NCBI RefSeq assembly: GCF_006542425.1 | Contig: NZ_VFID01000003.1 | Coordinates: 1-64,000 of the forward strand | Length of the DNA: 64,000 nt | Source of the DNA: Pseudoxanthomonas sp. z9 | GTDB lineage: Bacteria > Pseudomonadota > Gammaproteobacteria > Xanthomonadales > Xanthomonadaceae | Direction: 5' to 3' | In this document: piece by piece, positions 45,765 to 53,661 of the stretch | Layout: every line of letters begins with the position of its first letter | How positions within the stretch are numbered: position 1 is the first letter of the stretch | Position numbers and translations under genes: made by a program | Notes under the pieces: generated by a model | Database searches by the model: none | Seen by the model: the letters and a program-made list of their open reading frames with translations, nothing else | What the model was told of the DNA's origin: nothing

Positions 45765-46991
45765 ATGTTCATGCACCCTCCCCGTTCCTTGCCTACCTGC
45801 ATGCGCCGTGATGGCCATCGACTCCCGCACCGGATCCGATGGTTCGCCGGCCTCTGCCTGATACCCGTCGTGTCCGGCGTGTCCATCCCGGCGTGGGCCG
45901 GCACCGCGAATTCCGTGCCCGCGCCGCGCCTGCCGTCAACGCAGAACGGAGGCACGTGGGATTCCGGGCACGTCCAGGGCATCGCGGTGGACCTGGACCG
46001 CGGCCATGTCTACTACTCGTTCACCAACCTGCTGGCCAAGTACGACTTCAGCGGCAGGCTGATTGGCACGCTGGTGGGCTGGAGCGGCCATCTGGGCGAT
46101 CTCGACTTCAATCCGGACGACGGCAAGCTCTACGGTTCGCTCGAGTACAAGGCTGACCAGGCGTTCTATATCGCGGTCATCGATGTGGACCGCATCGATC
46201 GCCTCGGCGTCTCAGCCGACGGCACCGACATCCTGCGTACCGTCTACCTGCCGGAGGTGGCCGCGGACTACACCGCCGACCTGGACGGCAATGGTCGGTT
46301 CGACGGCAATGTCGCGGCCACGCCCGATCATCGCTACGGCTGTTCCGGCATCGATGGTGTCGGTTTCGGGCCCGCGTTCGGCCGGGTGGACGGAACGCGC
46401 CTGCTCACGGTCGCCTACGGCATCTACGGCAACACCGACCGCAGCGACAACGATCACCAGGTACTGCTGCAATACGACATTCACGGATGGGACGCGCTTG
46501 CCCGCCCACTGGATGAAGCCGCGCCGCACCACAGCGGTCCGCATGCACCGCACGGCAAATACTTCGTCCGTACGGGCAACACCACCTATGGCGTGCAAAC
46601 CCTGGCCTACGACGGCGCATCGCAGCGCTGGTTCATGGGCGTGTATCCGGGCAAGAAGCCATCCTTCCCCAACTACGGACTGTTCGCGGTCGATGCGCGC
46701 ACCGCACCACGCCTGGACGATCTGGTGGGTGTTCCCGCCCGCGACGGGGATGGCTGGGAACGGGGCCGTCTGCTTGCACTGGCCGATGAGGGATTGAAGG
46801 ACGAGGGCAGCGGCGTGCGCGGCTGGCATCAGAAAGCCGACGTCGGCTTCCAGCCAGTCGGCCGGGGCCTGTTCTATCTGGCAATCAATTCAGGCGCCAA
46901 GGGCGCGCAGACCGCTGAAATCAACCTGACACGGTGGACGGGGAACGTGGACGCGCCCTTCACCCGGATCGACATGGAGAAGCAACCTTGA
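45765..46991 (+). CDS. Exported propeller-like protein next to PhoD
   Basis: The family is not one I can name. The 408-residue protein has a signal peptide (RWFAGLCLIPVVSGVSIPAWA) and a mature part whose strands repeat GHVQGIAVDLDRGHVYYSFTN, GHLGDLDFNPDDGKLYGSLEY and YGVQTLAYDGASQRWFMGVYPG, the look of a beta-propeller with six or so blades. Acidic strings (DLDGNGRFDGN, DVDRIDRLG) could bind calcium. The start is uncertain: in-frame ATGs at 45765, 45771 and 45801 are all possible. Its stop codon overlaps the TTG start of the PhoD gene, so the two are translated together. It may present or bind the substrate of the phosphatase. Confidence 0.75.
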   Translation: MFMHPPRSLPTCMRRDGHRLPHRIRWFAGLCLIPVVSGVSIPAWAGTANSVPAPRLPSTQNGGTWDSGHVQGIAVDLDRGHVYYSFTNLLAKYDFSGRLIGTLVGWSGHLGDLDFNPDDGKLYGSLEYKADQAFYIAVIDVDRIDRLGVSADGTDILRTVYLPEVAADYTADLDGNGRFDGNVAATPDHRYGCSGIDGVGFGPAFGRVDGTRLLTVAYGIYGNTDRSDNDHQVLLQYDIHGWDALARPLDEAAPHHSGPHAPHGKYFVRTGNTTYGVQTLAYDGASQRWFMGVYPGKKPSFPNYGLFAVDARTAPRLDDLVGVPARDGDGWERGRLLALADEGLKDEGSGVRGWHQKADVGFQPVGRGLFYLAINSGAKGAQTAEINLTRWTGNVDAPFTRIDMEKQP

Positions 46992-48631
46992 GCGTGAACA
47001 TCGAGCGCCGTCGCCTGATCGTCGGCGGCACCCTGGGCCTGGGCATGCTGGCGCTGCCGGGCGGCCGCGGCCTGGCGATGGAACTGCTGGGCGCGCGGGG
47101 ATTCACCCACAGCGTCGCCAGCGGCGAACCCGGCCCGGACAGCATGCTGCTGTGGAGCCGCTACGTGCCGGCCGGCGGCGCGGACGAAGTGCGATTGATG
47201 GCGGAAGTCGCGCTGGATCGCGAGTTCACCCGGGTGGTCTCGGGTGGCCAGTCCATCACCGGACCCCATCGCGACTGGACCGTCAAGCAGACCGTGGACG
47301 GACTGCGGCCCGGCACGACGTACTGGTACCGCTTCATCGCGCCGGACGGCACCCAATCGCCGGTCGGCCGCACCCGCACCCTGCCCGAGGGCGAGGTCGA
47401 ACGGTTCGGGCTGGGCCTGTTCTCCTGTTCGAACCTGCCGATGGGCTGGTTCAACGCCTATGCGCACGCGGCGGCGAGCGACGATCTCGACCTGTGGCTG
47501 CACGTGGGCGACTACATCTACGAGTACGGCATCGGCTCCTACAAGGAAAAGGACCGCATCGCCGGGCGCGAGGTCCTGCCCGCGCACGACCACGAGATGA
47601 TCAGCCTGGCCGACTACCGCCTGCGCTTCGCCTGCTACCGGGCGGATCCGGATCTGCGGCAATTGCACCGGATGGCGCCAATGCTGGCGCTGTGGGACGA
47701 CCACGAAATCACCAACGACAGTTGGGAAGGCGGCGCGCAGAATCACCAGCCGACCGCCGAGGGCGACTGGAACACCCGGCGCATGGCGGCGATGCAGGCC
47801 TATCGCGAGTGGATGCCGATATCGGAAGAACCGTGGAAGGCCTATCCGATCGGCTCCCTCGCGACCCTGTACCGCACCGAATCACGGGTGCTGGCGCGCA
47901 CGCGGCCACCGGCGGCGGAATTGGCCGAGGCGCACCAGTCAGCGGATCCGGACGCGGCGCTGCGGCGTTTTCGTGACGGCGCCTGGCAGGATCCGGCGGC
48001 GAGCATGCTCGGTTCGGATCAGGAACACTGGCTGGCGCGCGAGTTCGCCCGCAACGCCGCCACATCCACCTGGCAGATGGTGGGCATGGGCACGATCCTC
48101 GGCCGCACCCTGATGCCGGAGCAGATGCCGGGCTGGCTCCGGCCCGAGGCCGGCGAGCGCGTGGCCGACAAGTTCCGCCGCGACGTGCGCGCGTCGCGCC
48201 AGGGCGTGCCGATGTGGATGGACCGCTGGGACGGCTATCCGGCCGCGCGCTCGCGCCTGCTGCGCGCAGCCCAGCAGGCGGATGCGGATCTGGTGATGCT
48301 GTCCGGCGACAGCCACAACGCCTGGGCGTACTCGCTGGTCGAGGACGGCCGCCCCGCCGGCACCGAGTTCGCCGGCCACAGCGTGAGCTCGCACGGCATG
48401 GAGGGAAACATGGCCGTGGATCCGAAACAGGTCGCCGCCGCCTTCGTCGCCACCAATCCGGAACTGGCCTGGGCCGACACCAGCCAGCGCGGCTACATGC
48501 GCCTGGACATCACGCCGCAGCAGGTCACCGGCGAATGGCGGTTCCTGCGCACGGTCAAGGAACGCAGCCTGGCGCTGGCCGGCACCCACCGGCTGTCGGT
48601 GGAACGCGGCCGGCGCAGCTTCAAGGTGTGA
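46988..48631 (+). CDS. phoD: PhoD-like alkaline phosphatase/phosphodiesterase
   Basis: The 547-residue exported enzyme has a Tat-like signal (ERRRLIVGGTLGLGMLAL) and a PhoD N-terminal domain (FTHSVASGEPGPDSMLLWSRY) followed by the metallophosphatase core: GLFSCSN, HVGDYIYEYG with the metal-binding Asp, LALWDDHEITND with Asp-Asp-His, and VMLSGDSHNAWAYSL with the late His. PhoD enzymes hydrolyse phosphomono- and diesters in the periplasm with iron and calcium. The start is TTG at 46988, overlapping the previous stop and preceded by GGAG at eight bases; GTG at 46994 is less well placed. Forms the end of the FecI-FecR-receptor run. Confidence 0.92.
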   Translation: MSVNIERRRLIVGGTLGLGMLALPGGRGLAMELLGARGFTHSVASGEPGPDSMLLWSRYVPAGGADEVRLMAEVALDREFTRVVSGGQSITGPHRDWTVKQTVDGLRPGTTYWYRFIAPDGTQSPVGRTRTLPEGEVERFGLGLFSCSNLPMGWFNAYAHAAASDDLDLWLHVGDYIYEYGIGSYKEKDRIAGREVLPAHDHEMISLADYRLRFACYRADPDLRQLHRMAPMLALWDDHEITNDSWEGGAQNHQPTAEGDWNTRRMAAMQAYREWMPISEEPWKAYPIGSLATLYRTESRVLARTRPPAAELAEAHQSADPDAALRRFRDGAWQDPAASMLGSDQEHWLAREFARNAATSTWQMVGMGTILGRTLMPEQMPGWLRPEAGERVADKFRRDVRASRQGVPMWMDRWDGYPAARSRLLRAAQQADADLVMLSGDSHNAWAYSLVEDGRPAGTEFAGHSVSSHGMEGNMAVDPKQVAAAFVATNPELAWADTSQRGYMRLDITPQQVTGEWRFLRTVKERSLALAGTHRLSVERGRRSFKV

Positions 48632-48646
48632 ACCTGGCGCTGGCGA

Positions 48647-49945
48647 TCAGCCGGCGCGCGTAAGCGCACCGCGCAGGTCGGCGGCGAAGCGCCGGGCCTG
48701 CTCCGGCGTCAGCGCCGATATCGTGACGCGCAGGCCGCGCGCCGGCGCGCCGACGCCGAAGGCTTCACCCGCACGCACCAGCCAGCCCTGGCGGGCGAGA
48801 TCGCCGGCGATTCGCCCGCCGTCCGTGGCCAGCGGCAACCAGAGGTTGAGGCCGTCCGCCGGCGCGGTCGCGATGTTCTCGCCGCGCAGCGCTTCGGCCA
48901 GCTGTTGCCTGCGGCGCGCATAGTCCTCCCGCGCCCCCTTGATCTGCCGGTTGCGCGAATCCAGCAGGCAGGCCTGCGCGATGTCCTGCAGGATGTGGCT
49001 GACCCAGCTGGTACCGCCCGCCAGGCGCAGGCGCAGGCGATTCGAGGTCTGCGCGTCGGAGGCGACGAACGCCAGGCGCAGGTCCGGCCCCAGCGCCTTG
49101 GACAGCGAACGCACCAGCGCCCAGCGCTGCGCATTCTTCGGAATCACGTCATGGTACGGCGCCTGCGCCAGCAGCGCGAAATGGTCATCCACGATCACCA
49201 GCGCGTGCGGATGGCGCGCAAGCACCGCGCGCAGCGCCTTCGCGCGGCTGGCGCCCAGGCTGCAACCGGTGGGGTTGTGCGCGCGCGGCGTGATGATCAC
49301 CGCCTGCGCACCCTGCTCCAACGCGGCTTCGAGCGCGTCCGCGCGCATGCCCTGGCCATCGATGGGCACGCCGATGGCTTCGAAGCCGGCGGTGCGCAGG
49401 GTGTTGATGCTGCTGAGGAAACACGGATCCTCCACCGCCACCCGATCGCCCGGCGCGAGATAGGCGGCGAGCAGGCGCTCGACCGCATCGACCGCGCCGT
49501 GGGTCAGATCGATGGCCGGGCCGGCCGGGCAATCGGGCGACAACCATGCGCGGCCATAGGCCTCCAGCTCTGGATTCATCAACGGCGCGCCATAAAGCCG
49601 CGGCGGCCGCCGTTGCGAGGCCAGCGCGGCGGCGGGATCGGGCAGCCAGTCCGGATTCGGATTGCCGCCGGCCAGATCGATCAATGGCGTGGCATGCGGC
49701 GTGCCTTCCTGCTCGCCCAGCACCTCGTCGCCGCGGATCACCGTGCCCAGCCTGCCCTGGGTGGCGGCGATACCCGCCGCGACCAGGCGCTTGTAGGCGG
49801 CGGCGACGGTGTTGCGGTTGACGTCCAGGTTGATCGCCAACTCCCGCACCGGCGGCAGCAGCTCGCCCGGTTGCAGTTGCCCGCTCCGCACCAGCAGGCG
49901 GATGCGCTCGAAGATCTCGGCGGCGGTATTTCCGGTGATTTTCAT
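48647..49945 (-). CDS. ptsJ: PtsJ-like MocR regulator (GntR-aminotransferase fusion)
   Basis: The 432-residue protein is a MocR fusion. Residues 1-70 form a GntR winged helix (TAAEIFERIRLLVRSGQLQPGE, LPPVRELAINLDVNRNTVAAAYKRL). Residues 95-430 form a type I aminotransferase-like domain with the PLP lysine in SLSKALGPDLRL near residue 282. The text resembles E. coli PtsJ closely (DLAGGNPNPDWLPD, VEDPCFLSSINTLR, TPRAHNPTGCSLG). PtsJ senses PLP and represses pdxK in Salmonella. Here it is divergent from yggS-pdxK and a perfect palindrome covers its own start codon, which fits autoregulation. Convergent with phoD on the other side, 15 bases apart. Confidence 0.93.
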   Translation of the reverse strand: MKITGNTAAEIFERIRLLVRSGQLQPGELLPPVRELAINLDVNRNTVAAAYKRLVAAGIAATQGRLGTVIRGDEVLGEQEGTPHATPLIDLAGGNPNPDWLPDPAAALASQRRPPRLYGAPLMNPELEAYGRAWLSPDCPAGPAIDLTHGAVDAVERLLAAYLAPGDRVAVEDPCFLSSINTLRTAGFEAIGVPIDGQGMRADALEAALEQGAQAVIITPRAHNPTGCSLGASRAKALRAVLARHPHALVIVDDHFALLAQAPYHDVIPKNAQRWALVRSLSKALGPDLRLAFVASDAQTSNRLRLRLAGGTSWVSHILQDIAQACLLDSRNRQIKGAREDYARRRQQLAEALRGENIATAPADGLNLWLPLATDGGRIAGDLARQGWLVRAGEAFGVGAPARGLRVTISALTPEQARRFAADLRGALTRAG

Positions 49946-49963
49946 ATTGTCCTATGACAATAT
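49944..49963. promoter_or_regulatory. Perfect palindrome in the ptsJ/yggS control region
   Basis: ATATTGTC-CTAT-GACAATAT is a perfect inverted repeat with eight-base arms. It overlaps the ptsJ start codon (49945-49943) and covers a candidate minus-strand -10 box (TGTCAT, 17 bases after TTGACA at 49982-49977); on the plus strand TATAGA (49961-49966) may serve yggS. It is the probable operator through which PtsJ controls itself and yggS-pdxK. Confidence 0.72.
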
Positions 49964-50029
49964 AGAATCCGGCCTATGTCAACGGCATCCCATGCCAGTT
50001 GCACGCTCCGCGCAAAGGAAACAACCTCG

Positions 50030-50851
50030 GTGAACACGCCCTTCCCTCCCGCTCCCGTTCCATCCACCTCCACTTCGCATGCGCAGCACGGCCGCTATCC
50101 GCGCGCCGAGAGCGTCGAGGATTTCCGCCACAACCTCGCCGCGGTCGCGGCGCGCATGCAGGCGGCCTGCACGCGTGTCGGCCGCGATCCCGCCGACGTG
50201 CGCCTGCTGCCGGTCAGCAAGACCATGGACGAGCCGCACATCCGTCTCGCCCACGCCGCCGGCTGTCGCCTGCTGGGGGAAAACAAGGTGCAGGAAGCCC
50301 ATCGCAAGTGGGAGGCGATGGCCGACCTCACGGACCTGCGCTGGTCGGTCATCGGCCACCTGCAGACCAACAAGGCCAAGCTGGTGGCGCGGTTCGCCGC
50401 CGAGTTCCAGGCGCTGGACAGCCTGCGCGTGGCCGAGACGCTGGATCGGCGCCTGCAACAGGAAGGACGCGCGCTGGACGTGTTCGTGCAGGTCAACACC
50501 TCGGGCGAGGCCAGCAAGTACGGTCTGCCTCCCGAGGACGTCGCCGCCTTCGTGCGCGAACTGCCCGCATTCTCGGCGCTGCGGGTGCGCGGCCTGATGA
50601 CCCTGGCGGTGTTCTCCGAAGATGCCGGGCGGGTGCGCCACTGTTTCGTGCGGCTGCGGCAACTGCGTGATCGCCTGCGCGATCAGGCGCCGGCCGGCAT
50701 CGAACTGCATGAATTGTCGATGGGCATGTCCGGCGATTACGAGATCGCGATCGAGGAAGGCGCCACCGTCGTGCGGGTCGGCCAGGCCATCTTCGGCGCC
50801 CGCGCCCTGCCCGACAGCCACTTCTGGCCCGGCGAAGGCAGCGCGGCATGA
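50030..50851 (+). CDS. yggS: YggS/PLPBP family pyridoxal-phosphate homeostasis protein
   Basis: The 273-residue protein matches the YggS/PROSC family: RLLPVSKTMDEPHIRLAHAAG with the PLP-binding Lys in the SK pair, GENKVQEAHRKWEAM, WSVIGHLQTNKAKLV, FVQVNTSGEASKYGL, RGLMTLAV and LSMGMSGDYEIAIEEGATVVRVGQAIFG with the phosphate-binding end. It binds PLP without catalysis and buffers its level. Length is about 40 longer than E. coli YggS because of a Pro/Ser-rich N-terminus. The GTG at 50030 follows AAGGAA at nine bases; an ATG at 49976 would add 18 residues. Its stop overlaps the pdxK ATG (ATGA), so the two are one unit under the PtsJ operator. Confidence 0.93.
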   Translation: MNTPFPPAPVPSTSTSHAQHGRYPRAESVEDFRHNLAAVAARMQAACTRVGRDPADVRLLPVSKTMDEPHIRLAHAAGCRLLGENKVQEAHRKWEAMADLTDLRWSVIGHLQTNKAKLVARFAAEFQALDSLRVAETLDRRLQQEGRALDVFVQVNTSGEASKYGLPPEDVAAFVRELPAFSALRVRGLMTLAVFSEDAGRVRHCFVRLRQLRDRLRDQAPAGIELHELSMGMSGDYEIAIEEGATVVRVGQAIFGARALPDSHFWPGEGSAA

Positions 50852-51750
50852 GCCTGCGCGACGACGGCGGCGCCGGACTGGCGGAGCGGCTCGCGACGGT
50901 GCCCCACCAGGTGGACGCCACGTCGCTGCCATTGCGGCTGGACGTGGTGTCCGTGCAATCGCAGGTCGTCTATGGCCGGGTCGGCAACGCCGTCGCCGTA
51001 CCAGCCTTGCAGGCGCACGGGCTGAGCGTGGCGGCGGTGCCCACGGTGCTGCTGAGCAACACGCCGCACTATCCCAGCCTGCATGGCGGCGTCATCCCGT
51101 TGCCGTGGTTCGAAGGCTATCTGTCGGATTTGCGTGCGCGCGGCGCATTGCGGCAACTGCGCGCGGTAGTGGTCGGTTACCTCGGCGAACCCGCGCAGGC
51201 CGCGGCGCTGGCGGATTGGATGGCCCGGCTGCGCGAGGATCTGCCGGACTTGCGCCTGTTCGTCGATCCGGTGATCGGCGATCACGACAGCGGCATCTAT
51301 GTCGACTCCGGCATGATCGACGCCTACCGGCGCCATCTGCTGCCCCTCACCGATGGCATCACCCCGAACGGATTCGAACTCGCGCAACTGGTGCCGGACC
51401 AGGGCCGCGATCCCGAAAGCGTGTTCGCCGCCGCGCGCCGCCTGCTGACCGGCCGCACCCGCTGGGTGGTCGTCACCAGCGCGGCGCCGGAGGCATGGGA
51501 AGCCGGAGGCATGTGGGTGGCGGTCGTCACCCGCGACAGCACCCGCGTGATCCGGCATCCGCGCCTGTCCGCCGATACCAAGGGCACCGGCGATCTGTTC
51601 AGCGCGGAACTCGCCGCGCGCCTGCTGGCGGGAATTCCGTTGGACGAAGCGGTCGCGCAGGCATGCGAACGCGTCGTCGCGGCGCTTCGCCACACCCTGC
51701 TCCATCGCAGCGGCGAACTGCTGCTGCCCGCCTCCTCCCTTTCTCCCTGA
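50848..51750 (+). CDS. pdxK: Pyridoxal/pyridoxine kinase PdxK
   Basis: The 300-residue ribokinase-fold enzyme matches PdxK along its length: LDVVSVQSQVVYGRVGNAVAVPALQAHG, PTVLLSNTPHYPSLHGG, VVGYLGEPAQ, FVDPVIGDHDSGIYVDSG, DGITPNGFELAQLV and the phosphate-binding Asp in TKGTGDLFSAELAARLL. It phosphorylates pyridoxal, pyridoxine and pyridoxamine with ATP in B6 salvage. N-terminal 30 residues extend beyond the usual start but resemble the E. coli enzyme there too. Coupled to yggS by a four-base overlap. The PtsJ-pdxK pairing is known from enteric bacteria. Confidence 0.93.
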   Translation: MSLRDDGGAGLAERLATVPHQVDATSLPLRLDVVSVQSQVVYGRVGNAVAVPALQAHGLSVAAVPTVLLSNTPHYPSLHGGVIPLPWFEGYLSDLRARGALRQLRAVVVGYLGEPAQAAALADWMARLREDLPDLRLFVDPVIGDHDSGIYVDSGMIDAYRRHLLPLTDGITPNGFELAQLVPDQGRDPESVFAAARRLLTGRTRWVVVTSAAPEAWEAGGMWVAVVTRDSTRVIRHPRLSADTKGTGDLFSAELAARLLAGIPLDEAVAQACERVVAALRHTLLHRSGELLLPASSLSP

Positions 51751-51757
51751 GATCACC

Positions 51758-51991
51758 ATGTCCAGCTATCGCCTTCTCGTCCACCAGCAGGACCGCCACC
51801 TGGGTCATTTCGATGCCGAGGGCGCCGAAGCGCTGCAGGCGATTCACCGCATCGCCGCGCTGCTGCGCCCCGAGGACGGTTTCCAGTTGGAGTTGCTGGT
51901 GGCGCATGACGAGCGCCGCCTGCTGGAAAGCGGGCCCGAAGGGCTGCGGGTATTGAGCCGGGAGCCGCTGTTCCAACCGGCCTCGCTGTGA
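51758..51991 (+). CDS. Small conserved-looking protein of unknown function
   Basis: The family is not recognised. The 77-residue cytoplasmic protein has strands and helices spread evenly (YRLLVHQQDRHLGHFDAEGAEALQAIHRIAALL, then FQLELLVAHDERRLLESG) and could be a one-domain beta-alpha fold. It begins seven bases after the pdxK stop, so it should be transcribed with yggS-pdxK, and ends 54 bases before the next MarR gene. Codon use resembles its neighbours. No Cys or metal motif. Confidence 0.7.
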   Translation: MSSYRLLVHQQDRHLGHFDAEGAEALQAIHRIAALLRPEDGFQLELLVAHDERRLLESGPEGLRVLSREPLFQPASL

Positions 51992-52010
51992 GCGCGCCGA
52001 CGAACGGTCA

Positions 52011-52039
52011 TTGAACGAAATAGTTAGGATTCCTACCAT
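52011..52039 (+). promoter_or_regulatory. Promoter with embedded palindrome before the Cys-MarR gene
   Basis: TTGAAC (52011-52016), a 17-base spacer and TACCAT (52034-52039) form a moderate sigma-70 promoter whose expected transcript start coincides with the A of the ATG at 52046. No Shine-Dalgarno is present, so the message looks leaderless. TAGGA-T-TCCTA (52025-52035), a perfect 5+1+5 palindrome, overlaps the -10 box and is a likely operator of the MarR protein itself. Confidence 0.65.
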
Positions 52040-52045
52040 ATTGCC

Positions 52046-52756
52046 ATGTCCGATCCTTCCCACCAGCGCGAACAGGCGGCCGCGGGCCTCGAGCAACTCG
52101 CCTCGCTGGTGCGCGCGCAGGCCTGGCGCAGTGATGCGGGCGCCGCCCTGCCGCCGACCCAGGCGCAGGTATTGCGGATGCTGGCCGCTGCGCCCGACGG
52201 GCTGCGCGCGCGCCAGATCGCCGAGCGCCTGAGCGTATCGCCGGCCAGCCTCAGTGATTCGCTCAAGGCGATGGAAGTCAAGGGCTGGATCCGCCGCCGC
52301 GCCGACACGGAGGACCGCCGCGCCAGCATCGTCCGCCTGAGCGCGGCCGGACGCACGCAGGCGAACCGGTTGAAGCATCCCGCCCATGGCCTGGCCGCCC
52401 TGTTGCAGGGCCTGGAATCCGACGACGTGGGCGCACTGCTGCGGGTGAGCCAGTTGCTGATCGCACAGGCACAGCAGCAGGGACTGGCCACCGGCCTGCG
52501 GACCTGCCTGGGCTGCCGGTTCTTCCGTCCCTTCGCCAGCGACGATGCGGCGAAACCGCATGTCTGCGCCTTCATCGGCGCCCCGTTCGGCGACGCCGAA
52601 CTGCGGATCGATTGCGGCGAGCAATCGCCCGCCGAAGACCAACTTCTGGCCGCGAACCGCGAACGGTTCCGGCTTCCCCATCCGCCCCAGGCGGAAACGA
52701 GTGGGCGGCGATCGACTGCCATCGATCGCCGCCCGGTTCCCCCAACGACCCTGTGA
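52046..52756 (+). CDS. MarR-family regulator with Cys-rich C-terminal extension
   Basis: The 236-residue protein has a MarR winged helix (LPPTQAQVLRMLAAAPDGLRARQIAERLSVSPASLSDSLKAMEVKGWIRRRADTEDRRASIVRLSAAG, about 36-103) with the Asp-x-x-Asp-Arg-Arg wing. After the dimer helices it carries an extra domain at about 150-200: GLRTCLGCRFFRPF, then KPHVCAFIGAPFGDAELRIDCGEQ, four Cys spaced C-x2-C-x20-C-x16-C approximately. This looks like a zinc- or redox-sensing module. The tail beyond 205 is disordered. It heads a run with two thioredoxin-fold proteins and an amidotransferase. Start fixed by the promoter at 52011. Confidence 0.85.
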   Translation: MSDPSHQREQAAAGLEQLASLVRAQAWRSDAGAALPPTQAQVLRMLAAAPDGLRARQIAERLSVSPASLSDSLKAMEVKGWIRRRADTEDRRASIVRLSAAGRTQANRLKHPAHGLAALLQGLESDDVGALLRVSQLLIAQAQQQGLATGLRTCLGCRFFRPFASDDAAKPHVCAFIGAPFGDAELRIDCGEQSPAEDQLLAANRERFRLPHPPQAETSGRRSTAIDRRPVPPTTL

Positions 52757-52780
52757 AGAGCAGCAAGAGGAGATGCAAGT

Positions 52781-53017
52781 ATGCGCCAGAAAGCCATTTT
52801 CTATCACGCCGGTTGCCCGGTCTGCGTCGATGCCGAGCAGCAGCTCGCCACCGCGCTGGATACATCGCGGTTCGATATTGAAATCGTCCATCTGGGCGAA
52901 CAGAAGTTCCGTCTCAGCGAAGCCGAAGCGGCCGGGGTGAAATCCGTGCCGGCGCTGGTGCTGGGCGGCCTGCCGCTGCACGTCAACTTCGGCGCCGCGC
53001 TGGCCGATCTGCGCTGA
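52781..53017 (+). CDS. Small thioredoxin-fold protein with CPVC motif
   Basis: The 78-residue protein is a minimal thioredoxin/glutaredoxin fold: KAIFYHAGCPVCVDAEQQL with the redox motif CPVC, and the cis-Pro strand SVPALVLGGLPLHVNFG. It lacks a signal peptide, so it works in the cytoplasm. AGAGGAG precedes the ATG. It lies 24 bases after the MarR gene and presumably shares its transcript. The motif resembles glutaredoxin-like CPxC proteins that reduce or sense disulfides. Confidence 0.82.
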   Translation: MRQKAIFYHAGCPVCVDAEQQLATALDTSRFDIEIVHLGEQKFRLSEAEAAGVKSVPALVLGGLPLHVNFGAALADLR

Positions 53018-53053
53018 GCCGGAAAAACCGTTCGCCCCCACCGACAGGAGAGC

Positions 53054-53082
53054 GGCGCCCGCATCGCAACGGTGCGGGCGCC
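53054..53082 (+). promoter_or_regulatory. Hairpin between ribosome site and start codon
   Basis: GGCGCCCGCA (53054-53063) pairs perfectly with TGCGGGCGCC (53073-53082) around a nine-base loop. The only Shine-Dalgarno-like sequence for the next gene, AGGAG at 53046-53050, lies on the far side of the hairpin, which ends nine bases before the ATG at 53092. Folding would bring AGGAG to about 12 bases from the ATG. Confidence 0.5.
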
Positions 53083-53091
53083 CCAAACCAT

Positions 53092-53661
53092 ATGGACAAC
53101 ACCTACCATCCCCCCGCGCCCGCCTGGCAGGTGGACCGCTGGTTCAACACACCCTCGCCGCCGAGCCTGAAATCCCTGCGCGGCAAGGTGATCGTGCTCG
53201 AAGCCTTCCAGATGCTCTGCCCCGGCTGCGTTTCGCACGGCCTGCCGCAGGCGCTGCGCGTCCACACCGGCTTTCCACGCGATCAGGTCGCCGTGATCGG
53301 ACTGCACACGGTGTTCGAGCATCGCGAGGTGATGACGCACGAGGCATTGCAGGCTTTCCTGCACGAATACCGCATCCCCTTCCCGGTCGGCGTGGACCGG
53401 CCCGCGCCGACCGGTCCGATTCCACAGACCATGCGCGCCTACGCCATGCAGGGCACGCCGACCCTCACCCTGATCGATCGCCTCGGCCGGGTCCGCATGC
53501 AGCATTTCGGCCAGGTCAGCGACCTGGTGCTGGGCGCGCAGATCGGCGGCCTGCTGGGCGAGCCCGGGGCGATCCCGATGGACGATGCGGAGGCTCCCGC
53601 CAGCGCCGGCTGTACCGACGAAGGCTGCGCCATCGATGACAACGCGCGGAAAGCCGAATGA
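53092..53661 (+). CDS. Redoxin/TlpA-like protein with CPGC motif
   Basis: The 189-residue protein has a thioredoxin-like fold with GKVIVLEAFQMLCPGCVSHGLPQA and the CPGC redox motif near residue 44, GLHTVFEHREVMT, and the cis-Pro strand MQGTPTLTLIDRLGRVRMQHFG. TlpA/AhpC-TSA-like proteins reduce disulfides or peroxides. No signal peptide, so cytoplasmic. The C-terminus ends SAGCTDEGCAIDD with a second Cys pair (CTDEGC), perhaps a resolving or metal site. Its stop overlaps the ATG of the amidotransferase gene (ATGA). Confidence 0.83.
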   Translation: MDNTYHPPAPAWQVDRWFNTPSPPSLKSLRGKVIVLEAFQMLCPGCVSHGLPQALRVHTGFPRDQVAVIGLHTVFEHREVMTHEALQAFLHEYRIPFPVGVDRPAPTGPIPQTMRAYAMQGTPTLTLIDRLGRVRMQHFGQVSDLVLGAQIGGLLGEPGAIPMDDAEAPASAGCTDEGCAIDDNARKAE

